From: Ficedula albicollis
Lineage: Eukaryota > Chordata > Aves > Passeriformes > Muscicapidae
Direction of reading: 5' to 3'
DNA length: 64,000 bases
Assembly (NCBI RefSeq): GCF_000247815.1
Contig: NC_021677.1
Span: 59,955,762 to 60,019,761 of the forward strand
Part shown: in pieces, positions 1 through 10,817 of the stretch
Position numbering within the stretch: position 1 is the stretch's first letter
Layout: each line of letters starts with the position of its first letter
Translations under genes and position numbers: made by a program
The notes under the pieces: generated by a model
What the model was told of the DNA's origin: nothing
Seen by the model: only the letters and a program-made list of their open reading frames with translations
The model's database searches: none

Positions 1-446
1 GCAGACAAGGAGATCTTGAAGGAAGAAGTTTTTAAATGCTAATGGAAGCAGGAATAAATACCATCAGAATAGTTTGGGTAGCAGCAGGCATCTCTGGGAA
101 CACAGAAATAAATCTCCAAATAGAAGAGCTCACACAGAAATTTCAGAGACAGCCATAAAATATGCTGGGAAAAACCTGGATTTCATTAGAAAACTGTTTT
201 CAAAAGAGAAATGTTGCCCCTGCCAAGCTTTCTCCTCGGACACAGGGAGAGATCTCCAAAGAGCAGGTGTTGGAAACAGCACTGGAACAGCTTTGCTTTT
301 GGTACAAGGTAAAGGCTGAAAAGTTGTACCAGCAGAGGGAGCGGGACACCAGATTTCTTTTCCTACACAAGTGTCTAATCCAAGGAGTTTCCAGAGAGAA
401 ACCAGGTTCTAAAATGCAGGCTTTACCCATGGATCCTTTAGAGAAA
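1..446. other. Upstream non-coding DNA, nothing recognised
   Basis: AT-rich single-copy-looking sequence. Short overlapping open frames occur on both strands, but none shows a domain, splice context or codon pattern that I would call coding. I see no repeat family here. Confidence 0.5.
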
Positions 447-750
447 GGGTCAGTGGATGTAGGTTTTCTCCCATGGCTATGAAGTAGCTGCAGAAGCAGA
501 AGAATAAAGTCTCCAAATAGGCTTTCCATATTGGCAAAATAAATGGGGGGAAAACTCGTGATTTTTTTAATTTTTTTTTTTTTTTTTTTGTACGGGGCAG
601 CTTTTAGGGTCAGTGGATGTAGGTTTTCTCCCATGGCTATGAAGTAGCTGCAGAAGCAGAAGAATAAAGTCTCCAAATAGGCTTTCCATATTGGCAAAAT
701 AAATGGGGGGAAAACTCGTGATTTTTTTAATTTTTTTTTTTTTTTTTTTG
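447..750. repeat. Direct duplication of a 144-bp unit ending in poly-T
   Basis: Unit 447-590 recurs at 607-750 with a 16-bp spacer (591-606). The two units look identical and both end in a T19 tract followed by G. The near-perfect identity and the homopolymer at the end of each unit suggest either a very recent duplication or an unmerged contig overlap. Confidence 0.9.
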
Positions 751-1835
751 GGTACTGGTCAGACTCTTCCAGTTTTGTTTTTAATGTCCTGTCATGAAAC
801 ATCTCAGATTGGAGGCAGATGAGATTCAGGAGTGAATACTCTGGGGCTGCAGTATGTGATGAGAGCTGGACAAGGACACTGGGTTGAGTTCCTGGGGTTT
901 TTGGGGGAAGGGAACTGGGCTCCTTTGGCAGGACTTTGGGAGGGATGCAGTGCTGCTGCTGGGGCTACATATGGAGCATCACAGCAGGCCACAAGTCCTA
1001 CATGTCCATTTGTGAGGCAGAAGAGAGCTGACAGTGCTGGGCTGCAAACCTGGCATGGAGTGTGCAGGGCTCCAGCCAGATCTGTCACATGGCAAAGGTG
1101 CAAAAACGTGACAAAGCCGAGTGGAGCACATGCAGGCAATCTGAATCCATGAGGTCCTTCTGCAGAGGGGTCAGGGATGTCAGAGCTGCTGGCACTATGA
1201 CAGAGCCAGCAGGCTGGGGCTGGGCAGTGAGGGCTGATTGTGATCTGCTTGACTTAACCCAGCACGGCAAACAGATGGAGAGCAAAGGATAAAAATCAAC
1301 CTCACCTCCACAGACAGTTCACGCCATAAAAACCTCATTCCCAAGAGCAAAAAGGCTCAGCTTGCAGCTGTACTGCTCCAAAGGGTGATGTACTATCCTC
1401 CCAAGGCTGACAGGGAAAGCAGAGCACAGCTAAAGGTACCATCCCCAGCCTGGGAGCTTTTCTTTCTCCACACATTTATCTTCCTGACTGACCAGAATGT
1501 TTTGAAAGGAGATATGCACACACACAGACTAACCTTGCTTGCCCCCAGCCTCTGTTGGTTGTGCTGCCCTATTCCATTCCAGGTACAATTTGGATAATTC
1601 AGAACAGGCAATCACCAAATCCAGCCTTGGGATATAGCAACAGCCTGGTCTTGTGCCTCCTGGAAGTGACTCAGGATGAGACATCCCAGCCTGCAGGAGC
1701 ACCAGGATGATGTTTTTTCCCAAGCCAAGTCACTCAGGTATTTAGTGGTGACACTGAGGGCTTCATTCACACAAAACTTCAGAGCAATTTTGGATGTGTT
1801 CTGATTCAGTCTGGGACATCCATCAGAAGGAGCTG
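751..1835. other. Upstream non-coding DNA, nothing recognised
   Basis: Open frames up to about 110 codons exist on both strands between 804 and 1292. They overlap one another in antisense and show no recognisable protein, so I treat them as chance frames. Confidence 0.45.
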
Positions 1836-1951
1836 AACCTTCTACAGGATGATCTGAGGGACTGTGAAGGGCAGGGGACAGAACTCATTTTGCTAAACCT
1901 TCTACAGGATGATCTGAAGGACTGTGAAGGGCAGGGGACAGAACTCATTTT
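1836..1951. repeat. Tandem duplication, 60-bp period
   Basis: About 56 bp beginning aaccttctacaggatgatct is present at 1836-1891 and again at 1896-1951, with one visible mismatch (gagggact versus gaaggact). Confidence 0.88.
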
Positions 1952-4620
1952 ATTGCTGGGGCCAAGTCCCACCACTTGTTTCAATCTCCATGTTTTGAGA
2001 GTGGGTGTGGAGAGATCACTTTCTCCAACAGCACAAGATACTCCAAAAGGAAGGAGGCAGAAGGGGAGATTTTTCATCTTGGCTTAACTGTCCAGAGTGT
2101 GGAGCAGCCTGAAGGAATTGGTCTGATGTAGGCAGGGAGAAATGTGGGAAGGAAAAGCTGAGGATAATTCCTTATGTATCACTGGGAATTTTGAGGAATT
2201 ATAGAACAGATCTGAAGACACCAAAGCCTTTGCAGTGGTGTGAGATGATCAGGCCTCAGCCCATCAGCATCCCTCCTGTGTACACAGACAGGAAATCTCT
2301 GCCACCAGGAGGTGGTAGAGATTTTTGAGTTTTTCATGCTACTTTTCATGAACTCCTCAAAACACCATCTGGGAAACTTCATAGGTGCAGATGTATTGAA
2401 AGAGCCAAGAGTTTATCATTTGCAAGGAAACTGCCTTATAAAAGTGCCCAATAGTGCAAATTTCTTGTGTGTGCTACATTGTGGGTCCTGCTGATGTCAA
2501 AAGTCAATGAAAAACCATCACAAACAATCTCAGAAGAGATTTCTGACAGTACATAATGAACTCAGTACTGTCCTGACCACCAGCCATGCCAACCACACAC
2601 TTGCCTGGTCACTTCCAGCCTCTAGACCCAGGGGCAGGGATAAAGACACAAAATCTTACCAGGTGCTCAAGAAACTGGTGTGGGTCTCATCCCGAGTCCT
2701 GAGCTCAGAGTAGAACTCCAGATCCAAAGACTCTTCAGGGATCAATCCTGGTTTGAATGGGAAGGGCAGGAAAGCAGCTCCTTGGAAATTCCAATCCAGA
2801 TTTATTCCAAAAGGAACCCCAGGTCCTGTACAAACAGTGATTTCATTTTCCTATCCCTACCACTGCAGTCACAATGGAATCTGGAAGTGCAGCAGACTTT
2901 GTCAGTCTGAATTCTCACTACTCCCAAGGATGATCTGCTGGCACATGTGGCCACAGCTCTGCTGAAAAGAGCAGAAGAATTCAGTTGTGGTGGTTTATCA
3001 TTCTCAGACCCTGCTGAAGCAGTGGGGGTTGAAAAGTAGAGCAATGGATATTGCTGTGTATATCTAGCTGCTAAAGGGAAAGGCAAAAACATGATCAGTA
3101 CTTTGTAAAAACAGGTCTCAGCCCATCTGAAGTGATGCAGAACACAGTGGCCATGTGCTATTTGCATTTATATGGAGTTCTGTAACTGTTACTCTTATTT
3201 TGTCATTGAGACTGAGCAGTCTCAGATGATCCTTAGGGAGCAAATACCTGCAGCAACCAGCTGCAATTTCAACTGAGTCTCTTCTCTGCTTCCCTCCCTT
3301 TGAAACAGGCATCAATACATTGACAGTGCTACTGCTAAATAAATGTTTCCAGGAAATGTTTGAGTGTGGGCTCAGAGGAATAACTACGTCCCCTTGCTAT
3401 TTGCAAACAAAAATGATGAGTGCCCTGAGAGCTCCTTTCTTGCTGCCTTTAGTTAGAATGAATGCACTGAGCTGGGGGCTTTAATTTTTAGACAGCATGG
3501 GTGCAATTGTTAATTGCCCCTCTGATTCCTGGTGTCCCAGGTGGATCAGAGCATGGATATATCCACACAAACTCCTTTGGAAGATGCAGACTGCTCTGGC
3601 AGCTTTCTCCTCCATCCTTAATGCCTTCTTTGTGTCATGGTTTCGGAAAGAATTGATTGTTTCTTGTTCTGCCTCCCATCAATGAAATCAACTGGCATTA
3701 AAAAAGCTGCCTTGCTCATTGCCAAATCGAATCCTTTTAATATCTGGTGATGCTCTGAATTGTATTGGAACTGAGTTTCAAATTTTGGTCCAAGCTGGAA
3801 TCTCCCCAGTGTTCAAACAGAGGGGAAAAGCTCTTAAAACTGAGCTGCCAACTTGAGGCATCTTTACACTAAATAATTCCATATTGCCAATGTGTTCTTT
3901 CGACCTTGAGCCCATCCTTCATTCCTGGTGTGCATGAGGCAGATTAAGCAAGAACTGGCTTTGCTCCAGTGACTTCCATGGTGCCACTTCAGAGGACAAT
4001 TAAAGGAACTTCAAACACTACAGATTTTCTTTTCCCTATCTGTGGGTCCAGCTTCTTCATGTTTATGCTGATTTTACACCAGTGTGACTTGTCTGAAAGG
4101 AGAACTGGATCCATAACACACAAAATAATTTTCTCCAAATGGCAGGAGAAAAGTCCTCTTGGCCACGACTTTTTAAAGGTTCTTGCTAAGGTATAATCCA
4201 AGCCAAAATGACACATTCTTGTTTAAAATACTACACTTATTGGAAGGATGAAAACAGCTAATTTGGAATGATCAACTTGTAATTAATTTTTCACTTAAAA
4301 CTCTCACTTGGCATTAAGCAATCCTCTCTGTGCAAGTCCTTTTTTCCCTTTTCCACACGTTCACAGGCTCACAGGTAAGCTGCATGACAGACCAGAGCTG
4401 CCTGTTGTTTTATTTTCTCTCAATCCTCATAACAACACAGGGCCGAGCCTCCTCAAAGAGATGAGATGACAGGACTGGCAGCAACCTCAGCTCACGGTGG
4501 AAAATCTCCCCTTTCTCTCACCTCAGCTGCACTGGGGAGGTCTGTGTAGGATGATGGAGAAGAGAAGGAGAAGGACATGGAACCGGCATGGGAAAGAGAA
4601 CTGGGTTGTGTTCCTCAAAG
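1952..4620. other. Upstream non-coding DNA, nothing recognised
   Basis: About 2.7 kb without a repeat family, RNA gene or convincing coding frame. Open frames of 60-120 codons near 2680-3170 overlap in opposite orientation and resemble no family I know. Confidence 0.45.
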
Positions 4621-4814
4621 CCTGTGGTTGATCTCCTAAGGGAACTCAGGCAACCACTTCAACTCTAAGCATTTTTTGCCACCACTCTTGCTCTTCATCT
4701 TTCCCCAAATCCTGAAACCTGTGGTTGATCTCCTAAGGGACCTCAGGCAACCACTTCAACTCTAAGCATTTTTTGCCACCACTCTTGCTCTTCATCTTTC
4801 CCCAAATCCTGAAA
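4621..4814. repeat. Tandem duplication, 97-bp period
   Basis: Units 4621-4717 and 4718-4814 abut exactly. The only difference I see is gggaactcagg versus gggacctcagg. They lie immediately upstream of a CR1 fragment. Confidence 0.92.
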
Positions 4815-4831
4815 TGCTCATGCTCCAGGGT

Positions 4832-5240
4832 GACCTTATTGAGGCTTTCAGTACCTGAAGGGGCTCCAACAGAGCTGGAGAGAGACTTTGGATAAAGGCT
4901 TGGAGTGACAGGACACAGGGAATGGCTTCACACTGCCAGAGGGCAGGGTTAGGTTAGATTTCAGGGAGAAATTCTTCCCTGTGAGGGTGGGCACACCCTA
5001 GCACAGAAGCTGTGGCTGCCCCATCCCTGGCAGTAGATTTCAGGGAGAAATTCTTCCCTGTGAGGGTGGGCACACCCTAGCACAGAAGCTGTGGCTGCCC
5101 CATCCCTGGCAGTGTCAAAGGCCAGGCTGGACAGGGCTTGGAGCAGCCTGGGACAGTGGAGGGTGTCCCTGCCCTTGGCAGGAGGTGGAATAAGATGATT
5201 TTTAAGTCTTTTTCAACCCAAACCATCCTCTGATTCTCTG
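4832..5240 (+). mobile_element. CR1 LINE 3' fragment
   Basis: A 5'-truncated copy of the CR1 3' end. It begins in the gaccttattg...cagtacctgaagggg segment that encodes the reverse-transcriptase C-terminus. It runs through the conserved aagaagctgtggctgcccc / ggcagtgtcaaaggccaggctgg blocks and finishes in caacccaaaccatcc followed by degenerate ATTCTGTG octamers. It carries no intact coding capacity. It contains an internal 79-bp tandem duplication, listed separately. Confidence 0.92.
4956..5113. repeat. Tandem duplication inside CR1, 79-bp period
   Basis: 4956-5034 is repeated without visible change at 5035-5113. A CR1 element normally has this block (agatttcagggagaaattc to ccctggcagt) only once, so the second copy arose after insertion or during assembly. 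Confidence 0.93.
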
Positions 5241-6882
5241 CTGTCCATAACCCTTTGGGCTCCAACATGGGGAGCTCTGAGCTACCACCGTTGGGTCTTT
5301 AGGGTATCTTGCAGCACAATTAAGGAACTGCAAAGGAGGAAATGATTCCTCTTACCTCACAGAGAGCAAACCAGAGGTGATGTGGTCAGAAAATGGGCAG
5401 AGGAGGAAAGGTCTGCCTCTTCAGGCTCTGCTGACATGAGGACACATGACAGCCCCATCCAGTGGGATTTGAAAAGCAGCTGTGAAGTACACCCGGACTC
5501 TTGTGCCTTTCTGTTTGAGGCTGTCTGGGAAAGCTGTGAGCAGCAAAAAAGACACTGGGACTGTCTGCAGAATCAGCAAGATGATCAGGAGACACTCACA
5601 TTGTTCTCTCACTTGAGAAGTTACTTCTGCAAACATATGGCCTGGGTTTGATTTTTTTTTATTTTTTTTTTTTGGAAAACACTGTGGCCAAATTCTGGGG
5701 CCAGTAATGGTGAAAGGCTCTCTTTTCCTTTTAGAGAAAGGCACCTATTTGTGGAATCTGGGGGAAATTCACCCTGTACAATAAGCTATGGGTTAAATTG
5801 ATGCTTTTAAAGCTTCTTTCTGGATCAACCCTCGATTTTAGTCACGGAACGGTAAATACACAAATCTCTCTGCAAAATCACTTCAGCATATTTATGCAAA
5901 TAGTGACTTTGATGGCCCTGTTAACTTGAAGAGAGGAAACAAATCCCCATGTGCCCCTCAATCTGAGTCTTTTTCTCGGTAATAAATGTAGTTAATACAT
6001 CTTGCTCAGCTCTGCACATCTTTAACTGTAACTTGCAAAAAGCCCAATTGCAGAGAAAGCAATTTGCTTGATCTTTCTGAAAAGAAAAATAGTCAGCATA
6101 GTAAGAATTCAGAAACAATACAGAGCTGCAATTCATTATAAGCTTTCAATAAGACAGAAAGTATCACTGTGCATCCATTGCACAGAGTGATGCTGGAAAG
6201 GAACCACAGGCAGGAGCAATTTCAAGAATGGCTTTGCTTGTATTATCACCTAGAGATGTTTAAACATGCACAGCATGTCCTTGAAAGCCTAGGGATAAGA
6301 CGAGGAGAGGAGATAAAAAATTAAGCCTGAACTAAGGTGTTTGGAAAGCTTGAAGCTTAGAGTTGTTTCTGGGTACATCAGTTTAACCTTCAAATGAACC
6401 AGCTATTTCTTCCCTTCTCTTCAAAGTAACACTTTTAAGTCCCAAAATTTGACTTTGAAGCTGAGATCAATGCTGGTAATGTTCTCATAACACCAACTCC
6501 CACTGGAGGTGAAATTGGGAAGGGGGGAACTTGTGGTTTGTTCAGAGATTCCACACAACACACCAGGCAAGTGATTTTTTGCATCAACTGTGCTTCCCTA
6601 AGTAGGACAGGGAATTTTAATCCTGCAGTAGAGCTTAGAGCCTCACCAGCTCCTACTGACCCTCTCAGAGCACCTCTCAAAGCCAACTAATATCTGGTCT
6701 GGGTCTTAGCTGCTCTGTCCCATGGTCTGGGAAATCCTGGAGGGGTAAGTGCTGCTCATGGCACTCCACAGATTACAAGTAAAAGCAAATGTCTTATGTC
6801 AGTTGGTGTAAATTTGCCATGCAGGGGTCTGTGCTACTGTTGGACAAATTAAAAAAAATAAAAAAATATATATCTACACATT
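5241..6882. other. Upstream non-coding DNA
   Basis: AT-rich sequence with a T-rich tract at 5648-5673. Short antisense-overlapping frames near 5380-5740 are not recognisable as proteins. Confidence 0.45.
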
Positions 6883-6980
6883 GAAAAGCATGAAAAGACA
6901 CTGATCTTGTTTCATATCTAGCTTAAAAGGGGAAAAGCATGAAAAGACACTGATCTTGTTTCATATCTAGCTTAAAAGGG
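6883..6980. repeat. Tandem duplication, 49-bp period
   Basis: gaaaagcatgaaaagacact and the following bases occur at 6883-6931 and again, exactly adjacent, at 6932-6980, with no mismatch that I can see. Confidence 0.92.
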
Positions 6981-7456
6981 GATGGGGAAGTTGTGAAGTG
7001 AGCTGTGCCTTGAATCCTCAGTTATTTTGTTGGTTGGTGGTTGATTTATTGCTGATTTGTAACTGCCCTTAGTATTACCCAGCACCAGGGTAAGAGACAA
7101 GAAATCAAGATCAAAAGGGTATTTAATATTGCAAGTGCATTTTCATATGTGCATCCACACACCAGAAAACCTTGATCTTCAAAGCACTGTGCAAACACTA
7201 ACCAGCTAATGACTCCCTGAGCAAAGCCACAGCAACGGCTATTTTTAATACATCTATTATTTGTTTGTGCTCATAAAAGGCAGATTTGTGCCATCAGCTT
7301 ATTTAGCCAAGCACAGAACTGAGAAAAATGAATGTGAGCAGAGGAAGAAGCAAAGGATATGGAATGTCTTGACTGGGTTCCTCATGTGCCAGTTAATGAA
7401 AATGACCGGATGGAAAAGGAGTAAGTGAAGGTAAGTATGACACAACCACCCCCCCA

Positions 7457-7457
<1 letters not shown>
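6981..7457. other. Upstream non-coding DNA
   Basis: I recognise nothing here beyond ordinary AT-rich sequence leading into a homopolymer block. Confidence 0.45.
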
Positions 7458-7496
<39 letters not shown>

Positions 7497-7519
7497 GATG
7501 GGGGGGGGGGGGGGGGGGG

Positions 7520-7557
<38 letters not shown>
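7458..7557. repeat. A35 - ggcagatg - G20 - A38 homopolymer block
   Basis: A run 7458-7492, the octamer ggcagatg, G run 7500-7519, then A run 7520-7557. It has the same X - poly-G - X layout seen at 9947-10817, 15606-20926 and 43873-43950, with poly-A as X. Frames reading poly-Lys or poly-Phe here are not genes. Confidence 0.9.
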
Positions 7558-7560
<3 letters not shown>

Positions 7561-7971
7561 TTCATTACAGGATAGAAACACATTTTAAAGGAAAAAATCT
7601 GGTTGCTAATGGTCCTTTCAGTCTAGCAGAGAGAAGCGTGGCACAAAAAGTCAAGTAATTCAAAGCCTAATTGTCGCCAGAGATAGAATTAGCTTCTGGA
7701 ATGAGTAACAAAGCCAAATGGTGAATTTGTCACCTCTTCTTTTATCCAAATGCAGGCAAGGATTTTGTAGACATTGTACAAAACGAGAGATGTTAGAGCA
7801 GGTGTGCAATCTGCCTAGGTAGCTGGGGCAGCGATTCTTGCTGAACTCTGGCACAGAGTGCGATAGCAGAGCTGCGTTCCCAAGTGACACAGAGAGGGAC
7901 CGGGGCTCCTCTGAGGTGATGAGGGTGCCAGGTCAGAGCTGGGGCTCCTCTGACGTGGGGACAGGCTGGGA
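7558..7971. other. Upstream non-coding DNA
   Basis: Single-copy-looking DNA. Near 7900-7960 the phrase ggggctcctctga occurs twice about 40 bp apart, probably degenerate sequence leading into the CR1 fragment that follows. Confidence 0.4.
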
Positions 7972-8345
7972 GAGCAGGAGCTGTCCAGCCTGGGGAAGAG
8001 AAGACTCTGGAAAGACTTTAGAGCCTCTTCCAGGACCTAAAGGGACTCCGAGAGAGCTTGGCTGGGACTTGGACAAGGGATGGAGTGGCAGGACAAGGGG
8101 AAATGGCTCTGCCAGAGGGCAGGGCTGGATGGGATATCGGGAAGAAATTCCTCCCTGTGAGCGTGGTGAGACCCTGGCACAGGGCGCCCAGAGAAGCTGT
8201 GGCTGCCCCTGGATCCCTGGAATTGCTCCAGGCCGGGTGGGATGGATCTTGGAGCACCCTGGATATGGAAGGTGTCCCTGCCCATGGCACGGGGTGGGAC
8301 TGGATGAGCTTTGCGGTCCTTCCCAACCCAAACCATCCTGTGACA
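7972..8345 (+). mobile_element. CR1 LINE 3' fragment
   Basis: It starts near ctgtccagcctggggaagag and runs through the CR1 blocks gaagaaattcctccctgtga, gcgcccagagaagctgtggc and cttcccaacccaaaccatcc. It ends without a clean octamer repeat (catcctgtgacac). It is more GC-rich than the other fragments, fitting its position at the edge of the CpG island. Long frames on both strands here are translations of the repeat. Confidence 0.92.
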
Positions 8346-8655
8346 CGCACAGCGTGGAGCGGTGAAACCTTGTCCCCTCAGAGTCCAAACTGAAGGGCTC
8401 TGTCCTTCCTCTGAGAGCTGCGGGGGTCAGATGGGAGCGCCTGAAGCTGCAGGACGAGCCCAGGACACGGCGCTGTCCCGGGCGGTGCGTGAGGCGGGCG
8501 AACCCCGCTCAGCCCCGCGGCACGGCCGGTGACAGCGGCGCTCCCTCACACACACACACACACAGCGACCGAAGCGAGGCACCAGAGCCCTCGGATCCCA
8601 CCGTCCGCCCGCACCCCGGCCCGGCCGAGCCCGGCGCAGCCATCCCGGAGGGCGG

Positions 8656-9028
<373 letters not shown>

Positions 9029-9079
9029 GGCCCCGCGCGCGGTTCCGGACAACGCCTGGTGTGTGGTAACACCGCGGAT

Positions 9080-9200
9080 CTTCCTCCTCCTCCTCCTCCT
9101 CCTCCTCCTGCTGCTCCTGCTCCTCCTGCTGCTGCTGCTCTCCTCCTCTCCTTCCTCCCCCTCCTCCTCCTCCTGCTCCCGCTCCCGCTGCTGCCCTCCC
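9080..9200 (+). repeat. CCT/CTG-rich pyrimidine tract in probable 5' UTR
   Basis: Dense imperfect (CCT)n and (CTG)n runs from about 9080 to 9190, ending some 60 bp before the start codon at 9250. If transcription begins upstream, this tract is in the 5' UTR of the gene. Its length is likely to vary between individuals. Confidence 0.8.
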
Positions 9201-9249
9201 GGCTGCGCTCGCCGTCCCGCCCGGCCGCCCCGCGCGGCTCCTTCCCTCT

Positions 9250-9352
9250 ATGGATGGGAAGGCAGCACCCAACGGCGTGGCCACCATCGAGGACAGGATC
9301 CTGCGCATCACCGGCTACTATGGATATTACCCGGGATACTCCAGCCAGAAAA
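9250..9352 (+). CDS. First coding exon of an unidentified protein (partial)
   Basis: Reading from the ATG at 9250, this exon encodes 34 residues plus one base. It starts MDGKAAPNGVATIEDRIL and continues with a Tyr/Gly-rich stretch that includes GYYGYYPGYSSQK. A consensus donor follows directly (AAA A|GTAAGG, GT at 9353-9354), leaving phase 1. The frame then meets a stop soon after the donor, as expected for intron. The ATG has G at +4 but not a purine at -3, so initiation context is only moderate. An overlapping ATG four bases later opens another frame, but its product is not protein-like. The exon sits in a CpG island after a pyrimidine-rich leader, typical of exon 1 of a vertebrate gene. 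I see no signal peptide or membrane segment, so the N-terminus is probably cytosolic. I could not identify the family and give no symbol. Exon 2 was not found in the window. Confidence 0.75.
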
Positions 9353-9469
9353 GTAAGGCTGCTCCCGCCTCCGCCGGCCCTCCGGGGGGGTGTGTGTGTC
9401 AGGCAGAGCCCTGAGGGTGCCCGTGCCTCCCGGGGTGAGTGCGGGTGCCCGCCGTGCCCCGAGGGGCCG

Positions 9470-9470
<1 letters not shown>
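9353..9470 (+). other. Start of probable first intron
   Basis: GTAAGG donor followed by CpG-rich sequence that continues the promoter island. No further coding signal is seen. Confidence 0.6.

Positions 9471-9548
<78 letters not shown>
9471..9548. repeat. Poly-G run, 78 bases
   Basis: Perfect G run about 120 bp after the splice donor, preceded by a naturally G-rich context (gaggggccgc). Unlike the other long runs, I see no duplicated flank here, so a shorter real G tract inflated by sequencing is possible. Confidence 0.93.
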
Positions 9549-9551
<3 letters not shown>

Positions 9552-9946
9552 TCGCGGCTCCGAGCCTCTCCCGGTGCCGTTTCGGGGTTTATTTTTAATT
9601 TCCAGCCCTCACACCTCCATCCCCGCCGGGTTGAGGGGGGGGGGTTTCTCGCCGCCTGCCCCGCGCTCGCCGCGCCGGGAAAGTTTCGGTCTCGGTGGGT
9701 CCCCCCCGGGCGGGCGCTTCAGCTCTTGAATTATTCATCTTCCTCCCGAAATTAATGAGATTTTTCCAGAAAAGTGGGGAGTTACCGACCATGGGGTGTT
9801 CCTCCGTGCCGCTTTAATACCAGGCACGTGTGGTTTAGGGGGTCGATGTTGGCTCGGAGCATTTTTTTGTTTGTTTCTATTTGTTTATTTCCTTTCAGCG
9901 AAGAAGCAGAAAATAAAGCAGGTGGTCCTTGCAGAAATTCTCTCTC
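9549..9946 (+). other. Intron 1, CpG-island shore
   Basis: GC content falls from the island into AT-rich sequence. It contains short G and C runs near 9635-9645 and 9700-9710. No exon is recognised. Confidence 0.5.

Positions 9947-10817
<871 letters not shown>

Noticed and set aside
7838..8393. Several overlapping frames up to 175 codons on both strands
   Set aside because: They are translations of the CR1 fragment at 7972-8345 and GC-rich flank.
8547..8564. (CA)n run in the promoter region
   Set aside because: It is short (about nine units) and common in vertebrate DNA. It is noted only within the promoter entry.
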